Part shown: positions 45,683 through 54,777 of the stretch, in pieces
How positions within the stretch are numbered: the stretch's first letter is position 1
Layout: each line of letters begins with the position of its first letter
Program-made: the position numbers and the translations under genes
NCBI RefSeq assembly: GCF_008086615.1
Contig: NZ_RXYB01000013.1
Location: 42,225 to 106,224, forward strand
DNA length: 64,000 nucleotides
Source: Acetobacterium tundrae
GTDB lineage: Bacteria > Bacillota > Clostridia > Eubacteriales > Eubacteriaceae
Direction: 5' to 3'
The notes under the pieces: model-generated
The model's database searches: none
What the model was told of the DNA's origin: nothing
The model's input: only the letters and a program-made list of their open reading frames with translations

Positions 45683-47050
45683 TTATTTTCTCTCTGCTAA
45701 AGGTTCGTAGTCTCGTCGATCACAAACATTCATGTATGCAGGTCGAATAATTTTGCCGGCATTAATCAGTTCTTCCAATCGGTGAGCACTCCAACCGGAA
45801 ATTCGGGCAATCGCAAATATCGGTGTGAAGAGTTCCAGCGGTAATCCTAACATACTATAAACAAAACCACTATAAAAATCAACATTGGCACTAACGCCTT
45901 TATACATTTTTCTTTCATCTCTGATGACCTCTGGAGCTAAACGCTCTACCAACGAATAAAGATCAAATTCATCATGCATTCCTTTTTCTTCAGAGAGACT
46001 TTTAACAAAACCTCTGAGTACAGCGGCTCGCGGATCAGAAACGGAGTAGATTGCATGCCCCATTCCATAAATAAGTCCGGCTTTATCAAAAACTTTTTTA
46101 TGAAGTAGATCTGCAAGATAACTCCGAACTTTGTTTTCATCGGTCCAATCGTCAATATTTTCCTTCATATCGTTAAACATTTCAACAACTTTAATGTTTG
46201 CGCCCCCATGCTTTGGCCCCTTTAACGAACCTAATGAAGCTGCAATAACCGAATAGGTATCTGTTCCAGATGATGACACAACATGAGTTGTAAAGGTAGA
46301 GTTATTACCTCCGCCATGCTCGGCATGAAGTACTAAAGCAATATCAAGAATCCGAGCTTCTAGCTCAGTATATTTACAATCGGGTCTCAAAATATATAAA
46401 ATGTTTTCCGCAGTTGAAAGCTCAGGCTGGGGTTGGTGAATAAAGAAACTTTGCCCATCATGATAATGACTGTAGGTTTGATAACCATAAACAGCCAACA
46501 AAGGAAATAGTGCAATCAGTTCCAGACATTGTCTTAAGACATTGGGAATGGTCACATCGTTGGCATTATCATCATAAGCAAACAGAGTTAATACACTCCT
46601 GGCTAAAGTATTCATCATATCCTGACTTGGTGCTTTCATGATAATATCACGTACAAAGTTAGTTGGTAAATTACGATAATTTCCAAGAAGCTTTGAAAAG
46701 TTTTGAAGTTCAATTTTTTTAGGCAGATCCCCAAATAATAAAAGGTAGGTTACCTCTTCAAATCCAAATCTCTTTTCTTTTACAAAACCATCAACAAGTT
46801 CTTCAATATTGATGCCGCGATAAAACAGCTCGCCCTTTTGACCGATTTTTTTACCATTCTCATCAAAAAAATAGGCTATAATTTCAGAAATATCAGTTAA
46901 ACCTGTTAATACACCATTTCCTTCTAAATCCCGAAGGCCTCTATTGACCCGAAATTTTGTATATAATTCTGGCTGAATATAACTATTTTTTGTACATAAC
47001 TCACTGTATTTAATAATCTCAGGGGTAATTTCCGAAAAAATACGATTCAT
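45683..47050 (-). CDS. gltA: Citrate synthase (or 2-methylcitrate synthase)
   Basis: The 455-residue enzyme condenses acetyl-CoA (or propionyl-CoA) with oxaloacetate. Catalytic His residues lie in VLHAEHGGGNNSTFTTHV (about 255) and YGMGHAIYSVSDPRA (about 330), and the catalytic Asp in NVDFYSGFVYSMLGLP (about 390). It is an Si-type synthase with a ~45-residue N-terminal extension of its clostridial subgroup. Consecutive ATGs at 47053 and 47050 follow AGGAG; the second has better spacing. No other citrate-cycle gene is near it. Confidence 0.92.
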   Translation of the reverse strand: MNRIFSEITPEIIKYSELCTKNSYIQPELYTKFRVNRGLRDLEGNGVLTGLTDISEIIAYFFDENGKKIGQKGELFYRGINIEELVDGFVKEKRFGFEEVTYLLLFGDLPKKIELQNFSKLLGNYRNLPTNFVRDIIMKAPSQDMMNTLARSVLTLFAYDDNANDVTIPNVLRQCLELIALFPLLAVYGYQTYSHYHDGQSFFIHQPQPELSTAENILYILRPDCKYTELEARILDIALVLHAEHGGGNNSTFTTHVVSSSGTDTYSVIAASLGSLKGPKHGGANIKVVEMFNDMKENIDDWTDENKVRSYLADLLHKKVFDKAGLIYGMGHAIYSVSDPRAAVLRGFVKSLSEEKGMHDEFDLYSLVERLAPEVIRDERKMYKGVSANVDFYSGFVYSMLGLPLELFTPIFAIARISGWSAHRLEELINAGKIIRPAYMNVCDRRDYEPLAERK

Positions 47051-47393
47051 CATCAATCTCCTCTTCTATACTTAATTTATTCTAATTATACCCTATAATC
47101 TTACATAGATAAAGCTAAAATATTATTATTTAATGTTTTTTTTGAAAGTATTTTTTTGAAAACCACTTATTTTATCCGTAATCAGTTGTATTTCATAGTT
47201 TAAATATTATTTTTGAAAGATTGATTAATATTCTTTCATTTTAGTTGAAACTTATATTCTCAGTTTCTCAATATATTTTAATTATATTCTTCCTTCCTAT
47301 TTAATCGCTATTGTACTTATCGATTTTAAACGCAACTTTTTCTGATGAAAATAAATTGAATGTTTTTACCAAAATTTAAAAAGTCAAACTATT
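47051..47393. other. AT-rich intergenic gap upstream of gltA
   Basis: This 340-base gap holds only AT-rich sequence with a TATAAT-like box facing gltA. No gene or clear RNA was recognised. Confidence 0.5.
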
Positions 47394-47422
47394 TAAGGCC
47401 AACCTGATAAAGGTTGGCCTTA
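47394..47422 (-). terminator. Hairpin downstream of cheX
   Basis: A perfect 11-bp stem (47394-47404 with 47412-47422) lies 79 bases after the cheX stop. The T run is weak, so termination is probable but not certain. Confidence 0.5.
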
Positions 47423-47500
47423 TGATTTAGGTTTGTATCTATTTTGAAGTGAGTTATATAACAGCACTTCATCATTTTATAAATTATTTTTTCTCAGTCA

Positions 47501-47959
47501 CTAAACTAAAGCTACACAGATTTCCATCTTTATTCCATCAACATCAAATTCAACACAAATAATCTCTTCTTTGTTCAAGTTCAACTCAATGTTTTCACCA
47601 AATAAAAGAGTGGGAACAGATATGTCAACATTAACTGCTTCCTTTGAAAAATTTATACAAGCATTGGCTGTAAGCATATTAGACAATTCTGAGAGCGCAC
47701 TCTGCGCCATATCATCCAGTTCTTCCACAGGCATTCCCATCATCATGATCGAGGCTATTTGTTTTGCCCCTTCTTGATTGATACAATAAACGACATTTCC
47801 TTTTTTATCGCCAACTATTCCCAGCGTTATAACAACTCCGCTAGCTATAATCTTTTTCGACTTTTCACTAAATCCCTTCTGGATTAAGCTTTGAAAACCA
47901 AACTGCGGTAAAATCTCAGTAACAGCATCAATAAAAGGATTAATGTTTTTTAAATCCAT
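47501..47959 (-). CDS. cheX: CheX-type CheY-P phosphatase
   Basis: The 152-residue protein is a single CheX domain. The phosphatase signature is visible as ExxN in LSELSNMLTANA, and then Pro in ISVPTLL about 22 residues on. Proteins of this family dephosphorylate CheY-like receivers. The gene overlaps the upstream receiver-CheX fusion by 10 bases, implying that the pair acts together. Confidence 0.88.
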   Translation of the reverse strand: MDLKNINPFIDAVTEILPQFGFQSLIQKGFSEKSKKIIASGVVITLGIVGDKKGNVVYCINQEGAKQIASIMMMGMPVEELDDMAQSALSELSNMLTANACINFSKEAVNVDISVPTLLFGENIELNLNKEEIICVEFDVDGIKMEICVALV

Positions 47960-48816
47960 GACTCATCCCCCTTTTGAACTCCAATATTCATGAATGCCTC
48001 TCCTAAATCTGTTTTTATCATAAAGGATTTGCTATCCATATCCCCGATTGATATGGTAATGTCTTCACCAACAATGACAGTTGGAGGTGATACACGAAGT
48101 CCAAATGATCGATTTAATCCATTTAGAAGGGAACAGGCATTTCCAGCAATGACATTTGTAAACTCACTAAGGAACTGAATTGCCTCCTCAAGCGTTTGAT
48201 TTTCATCCTGCACTATTTTTTTTACCATATTAAGTGCAGTATTACTGGACATATCGATAATAAGTCTGCCCTTATGTCTTCCGATCATTCCAACAGCTAC
48301 CGAAATACCTGATGATTTTCTGACACCCTTGTATTTAAGCTGATAGTTCTCAAGTTCTACTTCTCCGCCAAGTTCACTTTTTAGAAAAGTGAACACTGAT
48401 TCTTTAAAGGCTTCTTCATAATTATCTTGCAAGATCTGGTACAGCTCTTCTCCAGCAAACAGCTTTTCAATTGCTGCCTTCAATCCATCTGCATCAACAG
48501 GCTTTTGAAGGTATGCTTTTATTCCTGCATTTTTTGCTTTTTCAATAATTTCTTCGTCCATCATTGAACTTATTGCGATGATTTTTGTTTCTTTTACGTG
48601 TTTTAATAGCTCTCTTGAACACTCTATTCCATTACCATCCGGCAAAGTCATATCCATCGTGATTAAATCAGGTTTAATTGCTTTTGCTTTTTCTATTGCA
48701 TCTTTCATATTCAGCGCTGTAGCCACTACCTCAAGTCCATCTTTTTCCAGCATTTTTTTTAAAACTGCTATTGAAAAAGTCGAATCATCCACTATCATAA
48801 CTCTCAGATTTTTCAT
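47950..48816 (-). CDS. Response regulator: CheY-like receiver fused to a CheX domain
   Basis: The 288-residue protein has a complete receiver (VDDS at 10-13, phosphoacceptor Asp in TMDMTLPDG at about 55, IAISSM, LQKPVD) followed by a CheX domain from about residue 135. The CheX part keeps the phosphatase residues (LSEFTNVIAGNA with Pro in VSPPTVIV). A receiver attached to a putative CheY-P phosphatase could limit its own signal. There is no kinase gene beside it. It overlaps cheX. Confidence 0.9.
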   Translation of the reverse strand: MKNLRVMIVDDSTFSIAVLKKMLEKDGLEVVATALNMKDAIEKAKAIKPDLITMDMTLPDGNGIECSRELLKHVKETKIIAISSMMDEEIIEKAKNAGIKAYLQKPVDADGLKAAIEKLFAGEELYQILQDNYEEAFKESVFTFLKSELGGEVELENYQLKYKGVRKSSGISVAVGMIGRHKGRLIIDMSSNTALNMVKKIVQDENQTLEEAIQFLSEFTNVIAGNACSLLNGLNRSFGLRVSPPTVIVGEDITISIGDMDSKSFMIKTDLGEAFMNIGVQKGDESWI

Positions 48817-48982
48817 AATTAACCACCTTAGGATAAAATAATTTAATTTGTATATGCTTATTCTAATTGTAAAAGCCGCGTTACGTCAAGTAATAATATT
48901 ATCATACATTAGGATTTAAATATTCAAATCTGTATTAATATGTATAAAAATTAATTCTTTTTATAACACTAAGTTTATTTTG

Positions 48983-50518
48983 CTATAAATCTTCTATGTT
49001 GACAATTTTATCAGCCCAATCTTCATAAAATGAGGATTCATGGGATACGAGAATCATGTTTCCTTCCCAGTTAATGAGTTCATTTTTAAATACCTCTTTT
49101 GCGTCCCCATCAAGGTGGTTTGTCGGCTCATCCAGAATCAGAAAATTAGACTTAGTCAGCATTAAACTGCAAATCTTTACCTTAGCCTGTTCCCCACCGC
49201 TAAGAGTTGAAACCGACTGAATTGTGCTCGCTGCCTTTAAGCCGCACTGTGCTAAATACCTTCTTATCTGACTTTGAGACTGTTTTGGAAATTCATCTAC
49301 TATGATTTGTATCGGTGTTTGCGCTGGGTTCTTCCAGTTCAGATCCTGTTCAAAGAATCCCATTTTCACATTATCGGCAAATTTGAATTTGCCAGAGATT
49401 GCAGATATCTGGTGTATTAAAGTTTTAAGCAAAGTTGATTTTCCAATCCCGTTGAATCCTGTTATCACTATTTTTTGACCTGATTCCACCTTGAAATTTA
49501 ATTTTGGTAAAAGTGGATAGTAATATCCAATCTCTAAATCTTTTACAACTAAAGATTTTTGAGCCGAAATCGCTAAAGACGTAAAATGAAAATGCGGCTT
49601 TGGTGCTGTTTCAGGTGGTGGAATCCGATCAATTTTATCAAGTTGTTTTTGCCTGCTTTTTGCCATATTCGCAGTGGAAGCTCTTGCTTTGTTTTTTGAT
49701 ATGTAATCTTCATATTTTTTTATTTGCTTTTTTTGTGCCTCAAATTCTCTGATATAACCTTCTCTTCTTAGGCCTTTCAATTCAATAAATTTTGAAATGT
49801 TTCCATTATACTTTTTGATTGCACAAAACTCGATATCACAGATACAAGTGGTTATTTTATCAAGAAACTCAAAGTCATGAGAAATGACGATAAAAGTTCC
49901 ATCATAGCCTCTAAGATGATCTGTCAGCCATTCCACATGTTCTTTATCAAGAAAATTTGTCGGTTCATCCAGTAATAATACATTGGGTTCTTCAAGAAGG
50001 AGTTTGGCCAAAATAACTTTTGCTCTTTGTCCCCCGCTGAGTTTGTCAAGTTTACTGTCCATACCTAATGCTGTAATTCCAAGGCCATCAGCAACTTTTA
50101 AAATTCTGTTTTCAATTTCATAAAAACCAGAATTTTCCAAAAGACTTTGATAGTCCGCAGCCTTATTGAGCATCTTTTCGCTGCTGTCACACATCATGTT
50201 TTCATAGATTTTGTTTAGTTCCAACTCAGTCTTATAAAGCTCAACGAATGCTGTTTTAAGATAGTCAAATACCGTAACCTCTTTGTCAATTTTAGCATGT
50301 TGATCTAGATATCCTACCTTGATTCCTTTTTGCCAACGTATTTCTCCTACATCGGGTATAACTTCTCCGATGAGTGAATTTAAAAGCGTTGTTTTCCCTG
50401 TCCCGTTTCGTCCCACAATCCCCATGTGCTCACCCTTGAAAAGCTCAAATGACGCTTCTCTATATAATGATTTATCACCAAAAGAATGTGATATATTAAT
50501 AACGTCCAACAATCCCAT
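48983..50518 (-). CDS. ABC-F family ATPase
   Basis: The 511-residue soluble protein has two ABC domains and no membrane part. Walker A motifs are GRNGTGKTTLLNSLIGE (about residue 37) and GFNGIGKSTLLKTL; signatures are LSGGQRAKVILAKLL and LSGGEQAKVKICSLM; Walker B motifs are LLLDEPTNFLD and LILDEPTNHLD. A charged linker (about residues 235-300) joins them. ABC-F proteins act on the ribosomal E site, either in translation or to protect against antibiotics. The tandem terminators in the leader favour inducible, antibiotic-type control. Confidence 0.9.
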   Translation of the reverse strand: MGLLDVINISHSFGDKSLYREASFELFKGEHMGIVGRNGTGKTTLLNSLIGEVIPDVGEIRWQKGIKVGYLDQHAKIDKEVTVFDYLKTAFVELYKTELELNKIYENMMCDSSEKMLNKAADYQSLLENSGFYEIENRILKVADGLGITALGMDSKLDKLSGGQRAKVILAKLLLEEPNVLLLDEPTNFLDKEHVEWLTDHLRGYDGTFIVISHDFEFLDKITTCICDIEFCAIKKYNGNISKFIELKGLRREGYIREFEAQKKQIKKYEDYISKNKARASTANMAKSRQKQLDKIDRIPPPETAPKPHFHFTSLAISAQKSLVVKDLEIGYYYPLLPKLNFKVESGQKIVITGFNGIGKSTLLKTLIHQISAISGKFKFADNVKMGFFEQDLNWKNPAQTPIQIIVDEFPKQSQSQIRRYLAQCGLKAASTIQSVSTLSGGEQAKVKICSLMLTKSNFLILDEPTNHLDGDAKEVFKNELINWEGNMILVSHESSFYEDWADKIVNIEDL

Positions 50519-50532
50519 TTTAAATTTCTCCT

Positions 50533-50732
50533 TAAAATAAAAAATAAAAACAGAGTGTCATGTTTTAATTTGACCCTCTGTCAACAAAAAAAAGCCACGA
50601 CATGCATTGCGTCATGGCTTAGAAACTATCTTAACTAACAAAATTTTTTCACAAACTATTATTATAATAATCCAGCAGACAATTTCTACTTTAACTAATA
50701 TACAGATTATCATACCTTTACATTTTTGTCCA
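50533..50732 (-). promoter_or_regulatory. ABC-F leader with promoter and two tandem terminators
   Basis: On the minus strand, TGGACA (50727-50732) and a TAATCT/GATAAT box (50704-50711) lie just after dxs. Two terminator-like hairpins follow: A (50592-50601 with 50611-50620, then T8) and B (50550-50560 with 50571-50581, then TTTTTATTTTTTA). B ends only about 15 bases before the ABC-F ribosome binding site. Hairpin A could instead serve as the dxs terminator. A 16-codon frame (50565-50615) spans both hairpins but lacks a good ribosome binding site. Confidence 0.6.
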
Positions 50733-50766
50733 GTTTAGTCGAAATTATCATGAAAAGGCTTGTTTC

Positions 50767-52638
50767 TTAATGGCTTTTCATGAGATCCTTGATTTCAGCC
50801 GCAATCTGTTCTGGTTGGAAGCCGCAACTTGCATATAATGAAGCCAAATCACCCTGCTCCATCAAGGGATTTTCAATCGCTCGGATCAATATCTTTTTTG
50901 TATGCATCATATCTTTTTGGGCGAATTCAGATGCTATTTTTTCTGCAATTCCGCCACTTTTTATACCTTCTTCCAATATATAAATAAACCTAACCCCTTC
51001 AATTAGCGAAAATATCTTCTCAAAATCAAGGGGATAAACTTTCACAAGTTTTATCAAACGAATGTGACCTGCGTTATTCAATAATTTGATGGCATCATAG
51101 GCATTCTTGGTAATTCTTCCATAGGTAATTATGGCAACCTCATAGGGGGCCGTAGAAAAATCCAGATAATTCAGGCCGTCTAAGGCTTTAAATTTACTGC
51201 GATCATATTCTAATTCCGCCCCTTTAGGATATCTTATTACCACTAATCCACAATGATGAAACGCATGATTAAAGGATTGCTCCATTTCGGCATAAGTTTC
51301 TGGGCTAAAGATCTCAATTCCAGGTATAGAGGCCAAATAAGAACAATCGTAAATACCCTGATGGGTAATCCCATCCCCTGGTACAAGTCCGCATCGGTCG
51401 AGTGCCATAATCATTGGCAGTTTTTGTATCGCAACGTCGTGGATCAATTGATCATAAACTCTTTGAGTAAACGTAGAATAAATAGCACATACCGGAGTTT
51501 TCTGATTGGCAGAAAGGCCTGCACCAAAGGTAACGGCATGTTCTTCGGCAATGCCCACATCATAAAACCGTTGGGGATAGTTTTCTCTGAACTCGTTCAA
51601 ACCTGTTCCACTGGTCATTGCTGCAGTAATGGCACAAATCGATTGATTATGTTCTGCCTCTCTGCAAAGGATATCTCCAAAAACAGATGAAAAATCAATC
51701 TTCTTTTTTGTTGGATTAACCCCGCTTTTTAAATCAAAAGCGCCCACTGAATGATATATTTCCGGGTTGTCTTCAGCAGGTTTATAACCTTTGCCCTTGA
51801 TCGTATGAACATGGACAAGGCAACATTTGTTTTTTTCTTTTGCTTCTCTAAGCACTGTTTCTAGTTTTTTAATCTGGTCCCCTTCAATGGGCCCAAGATA
51901 ATCAAGACCAAGATTTTCAAATAAATTCTCGTTCATCACTCTTTTTTTGATGCGCTTTTTTAGCTTTCTCGTGGTACTTACTAAGCGATCACCAACCAAA
52001 GGTATTTTGTGAAAGAACATCTGAATTTTGTGTTTTAACGAAAAATATTTTTCACTCGTTCGAATTCTGGATAAATATTTAGATAAACCACCTACATTTT
52101 CTGATATTGACATTTCATTATCATTTAATATAATAATCAGTTTTAAATTATTCTTGGTGCAATTATTCAAAGCCTCATAAATCATCCCATTAGTAAAAGA
52201 GCCATCGCCAACAACGGCAATAACATAATTTTGTTTACCGTTCAGTTGATTGGCTGTCGCCAACCCTAATGCCGCTGAAATGGATGTTCCGGAATGTCCT
52301 GCACCAAAAGGATCATAAATACTTTCCTGGCGATTAGTAAAGCCTGATAAGCCTTTCCATTGACGAAGAGTGTCAAACTCTTTTTGTCTTCCGGTTAAAA
52401 GTTTGTGGACATAACTTTGATGTCCAACGTCCAGAACAATTTGATCCTCTGGTGAGTCAAAAATACGGTGAATGGCAATCGTCGTTTCGACAATACCTAA
52501 ATTAGAGGCTAAATGCCCACCGTTATTTGATACCGTATCAAGGATTTTATTTCTAAGTTCATCAGCAAGGATATCAAGATCACGGTAAGATAATTCTTTT
52601 AAATCCTTTGGAGATGAAATGTTATCTAATATACTCAA
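50767..52638 (-). CDS. dxs: 1-Deoxy-D-xylulose-5-phosphate synthase
   Basis: Dxs makes DXP from pyruvate and glyceraldehyde 3-phosphate, the first step of MEP isoprenoid synthesis and also a source for thiamine and pyridoxal. The 623-residue protein has the thiamine-binding VVGDGSFTNGMIYEALNN, GHLASNLG, GAGHSGTSISAALG and catalytic Glu in YDVGIAEEHAVTFGAGL. It stands alone, with no xseA, spo0A or other usual neighbour. Confidence 0.96.
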   Translation of the reverse strand: MSILDNISSPKDLKELSYRDLDILADELRNKILDTVSNNGGHLASNLGIVETTIAIHRIFDSPEDQIVLDVGHQSYVHKLLTGRQKEFDTLRQWKGLSGFTNRQESIYDPFGAGHSGTSISAALGLATANQLNGKQNYVIAVVGDGSFTNGMIYEALNNCTKNNLKLIIILNDNEMSISENVGGLSKYLSRIRTSEKYFSLKHKIQMFFHKIPLVGDRLVSTTRKLKKRIKKRVMNENLFENLGLDYLGPIEGDQIKKLETVLREAKEKNKCCLVHVHTIKGKGYKPAEDNPEIYHSVGAFDLKSGVNPTKKKIDFSSVFGDILCREAEHNQSICAITAAMTSGTGLNEFRENYPQRFYDVGIAEEHAVTFGAGLSANQKTPVCAIYSTFTQRVYDQLIHDVAIQKLPMIMALDRCGLVPGDGITHQGIYDCSYLASIPGIEIFSPETYAEMEQSFNHAFHHCGLVVIRYPKGAELEYDRSKFKALDGLNYLDFSTAPYEVAIITYGRITKNAYDAIKLLNNAGHIRLIKLVKVYPLDFEKIFSLIEGVRFIYILEEGIKSGGIAEKIASEFAQKDMMHTKKILIRAIENPLMEQGDLASLYASCGFQPEQIAAEIKDLMKSH

Positions 52639-52805
52639 TTTCTATAATCCTTTCCATAAAGAACTCGAACTTTTTTATATAGTTTTTTTTTATAGCCGTA
52701 ATATCTTATACAATATTCGAGCTGATTAAAAAAGTCAATCCTTAAATTTAAGTTCTATATTATTTGGGGTTGGTGGAATAGCCAAATATTATAGAGACAT
52801 TTAAT

Positions 52806-52840
52806 AAAGTGAAGCATCCTGATACAGGGTACTTCACTTT
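52806..52840 (-). terminator. Terminator of the 449-residue hypothetical gene
   Basis: A 9-bp stem (52806-52814 with 52832-52840) with inner pairing lies 20 bases after the stop codon. The T-rich tail is short. Confidence 0.6.
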
Positions 52841-52860
52841 AGATTTATATCATCATTTTA

Positions 52861-54210
52861 CTAGAATATATTGAGTATCAACTCGTCGTCAGTAGAAGGA
52901 TCCAGATGATCGATCATATTTAAATTTTCAAGTTCTTCTCTTTTGGAAAACAAATACCGAATTCTTTCATCAAATGCTTTAGGGAAACAATCAGTAAGGT
53001 TTAAGTCGTGCATAATCGTCTTTATTTTACCTTTACCGTCATTGTAATATAGATTCCAAAGATCCTTTGTACAGCTCAAAACATCTGCCGTATTGGTCGG
53101 ACCGGCGCAAAGGTATGATGTCATTGACTGTTTACATTGTTCGATATCATCACATCCAACGGTTAAAAAAACACACTGAGGAACATCACTGATATTTTCG
53201 ATAAATTCTTCTTGGCTACTTTCTAAAATCTCAAGCAACTCTTCACTAATGTGATCATTTGTTTCAAAACAGCCTAATTTTTTTTTGGTCCGTAAAATAT
53301 CATAACATTCTTCTTTTAATTGATGGTAGTATTTTCCATTGTCTGCAAATAGGAATTTTGAATAGTTATGAAAATTGCCAACAATTCCAGAACCAAATTC
53401 ATAATCTACGATCTGTTTCTTTTTTTCATCATATTTACAGCCGAATCTTCTCTGATGCTGGACATCCTGGGCATTTTTCTTGGTTTTTAAAGTCTCAGCC
53501 TGAATATAATAACCTTTATTTTTTTTATCATTGTATAAATTTTTTCTATAACCGGATTTATATGCCTGCCATGAATATTTTAATTTGATAATTGCAATTT
53601 GATATTTACCATTATGTCTATTTTTTGAAATTATAACCATGTCTAATCGTCCAAAAGGTATGCCTTCTGATCGATATTCTAAATCAATACAATACCAGTC
53701 GGAATCTTTATTGCTATTATTATTGCAGGCAATAATTTGCTGGTATTTTTTTTCCAAGATTCCCACTTTTACTTCAACTGATTTTGTTTCAGGCTTTTTA
53801 TTCGCAATTTTAACTTCACCCGATTTGATTCTAAATTTTTTATTTTCAATTTTCACTGGGATAGGTTTTGTTTTTAGTGCTTCATTCTCAACATTGGCTT
53901 TCAATACCTTGTATGAGCCTGAAAACGCTTTGATAAATTCATCTGATAAGCTAAATGTCATATAATCAGATTTTTCAGTGAATTTCAATCCACACAGAGC
54001 AGTATTATCAACATATTTTTTATGAATTTTAATATTGCATTTACTATCAACAACATATGATATTTCAAGCAAGCTTTTACACCAGTAATACACATTGATG
54101 CATTCTCCACGAACACCCAAAAACAACTCTTTATTATTAATGATATAATCTTTGAAAAAAGCTTCCAATTTTGGAACTTTCAAAAGATTTTCTATATTTC
54201 CTTCTGACAT
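52861..54210 (-). CDS. Protein of unknown function, possible PD-(D/E)XK nuclease-like core
   Basis: The 449-residue protein has no signal peptide or membrane segment. Residues 1-100 form an N-terminal domain; residues 110-150 are Lys/Glu-rich with repeated 'VK(I/V)' strands. The stretch CIDLEYRSEGIPFGRLDMVII (Asp about 190) and QIAIIKLKYS (Lys 211) resembles a PD-(D/E)XK core (D ... E-x-K), but the second acid is Lys 209. A conserved-looking GSGIVGNFHNYSKFL and a C-terminal LTVGCDD segment follow. GGAGG precedes ATG 54210. No partner gene is in the same operon, and no function can be given. Confidence 0.75.
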   Translation of the reverse strand: MSEGNIENLLKVPKLEAFFKDYIINNKELFLGVRGECINVYYWCKSLLEISYVVDSKCNIKIHKKYVDNTALCGLKFTEKSDYMTFSLSDEFIKAFSGSYKVLKANVENEALKTKPIPVKIENKKFRIKSGEVKIANKKPETKSVEVKVGILEKKYQQIIACNNNSNKDSDWYCIDLEYRSEGIPFGRLDMVIISKNRHNGKYQIAIIKLKYSWQAYKSGYRKNLYNDKKNKGYYIQAETLKTKKNAQDVQHQRRFGCKYDEKKKQIVDYEFGSGIVGNFHNYSKFLFADNGKYYHQLKEECYDILRTKKKLGCFETNDHISEELLEILESSQEEFIENISDVPQCVFLTVGCDDIEQCKQSMTSYLCAGPTNTADVLSCTKDLWNLYYNDGKGKIKTIMHDLNLTDCFPKAFDERIRYLFSKREELENLNMIDHLDPSTDDELILNIF

Positions 54211-54390
54211 ACAAATTTCCTCCTATATATTTTAATTACTCGGAGAACATTATTTTGAGATAATGCACTCTTTTAAATTAGGCTTTTCACGATCGCTATT
54301 CGTCAAATATTCAATACAAATCCTTCCAGCCATAATTCTCGTCTACATACATTTTAACTGAATTATGTTCTTTAAGGCTTTGCTAATTTT

Positions 54391-54714
54391 CTAATGTCGC
54401 TTTATGATTCTTTCCGCACTCTTGATATCTAATAATAATCGCTGATATTCCCCCATGAGAATTTCCTCTCCCTTTTCTGTCAGGCAATACAGGCGCTTTC
54501 TTTCATCTTCTGAATCCTTTCTTTTTTCTTCCTGAATCCACTTTTTTTTCATCATATTACCAGTTGCTCCATACATAGTTCCGGAACCGATACTGACCCG
54601 ACCTTCTGAAATTTCTTTTGTTTTCTGCATGATTCCGTACCCATGACTGGGCCCTTCCAGCAAACAAAGCAATATAAAAAAATAGCTTTCGGTTAACGGT
54701 TCATTCTTTATCAC
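54391..54714 (-). CDS. PadR-family transcription regulator
   Basis: The 107-residue protein is a single PadR winged-helix domain (FFILLCLLEGPSHGYGIMQKTKEI, then SIGSGTMYGATGNMMKKKWI and RLYCLTEKGEEIL) with a short C-terminal dimer helix. PadR repressors usually sense small toxic molecules and control a transporter or membrane gene, but none follows here. The start is GTG 54714 with AAAGGAG. Two copies of GCGATATAT sit over its promoter, so autorepression is likely. Confidence 0.9.
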   Translation of the reverse strand: MIKNEPLTESYFFILLCLLEGPSHGYGIMQKTKEISEGRVSIGSGTMYGATGNMMKKKWIQEEKRKDSEDERKRLYCLTEKGEEILMGEYQRLLLDIKSAERIIKRH

Positions 54715-54741
54715 GGATCTTGCTCCTTTCTATGTCGTCTT

Positions 54742-54777
54742 GCGATATATCGTACCATGCGATATATTCTCTGTCAA
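54742..54777 (-). promoter_or_regulatory. padR promoter with repeated GCGATATAT operator
   Basis: On the minus strand, TTGACA (54772-54777) and TACGAT (54749-54754) are 17 bases apart. GCGATATAT occurs at 54742-54750 and again at 54759-54767, 17 bases apart and overlapping the -10 and the spacer. Confidence 0.6.

Noticed and set aside
54256..54340. 27-codon frame (MAGRICIEYLTN...) between padR and the hypothetical gene
   Set aside because: No ribosome binding site and too short to assign; possible remnant but not supportable.
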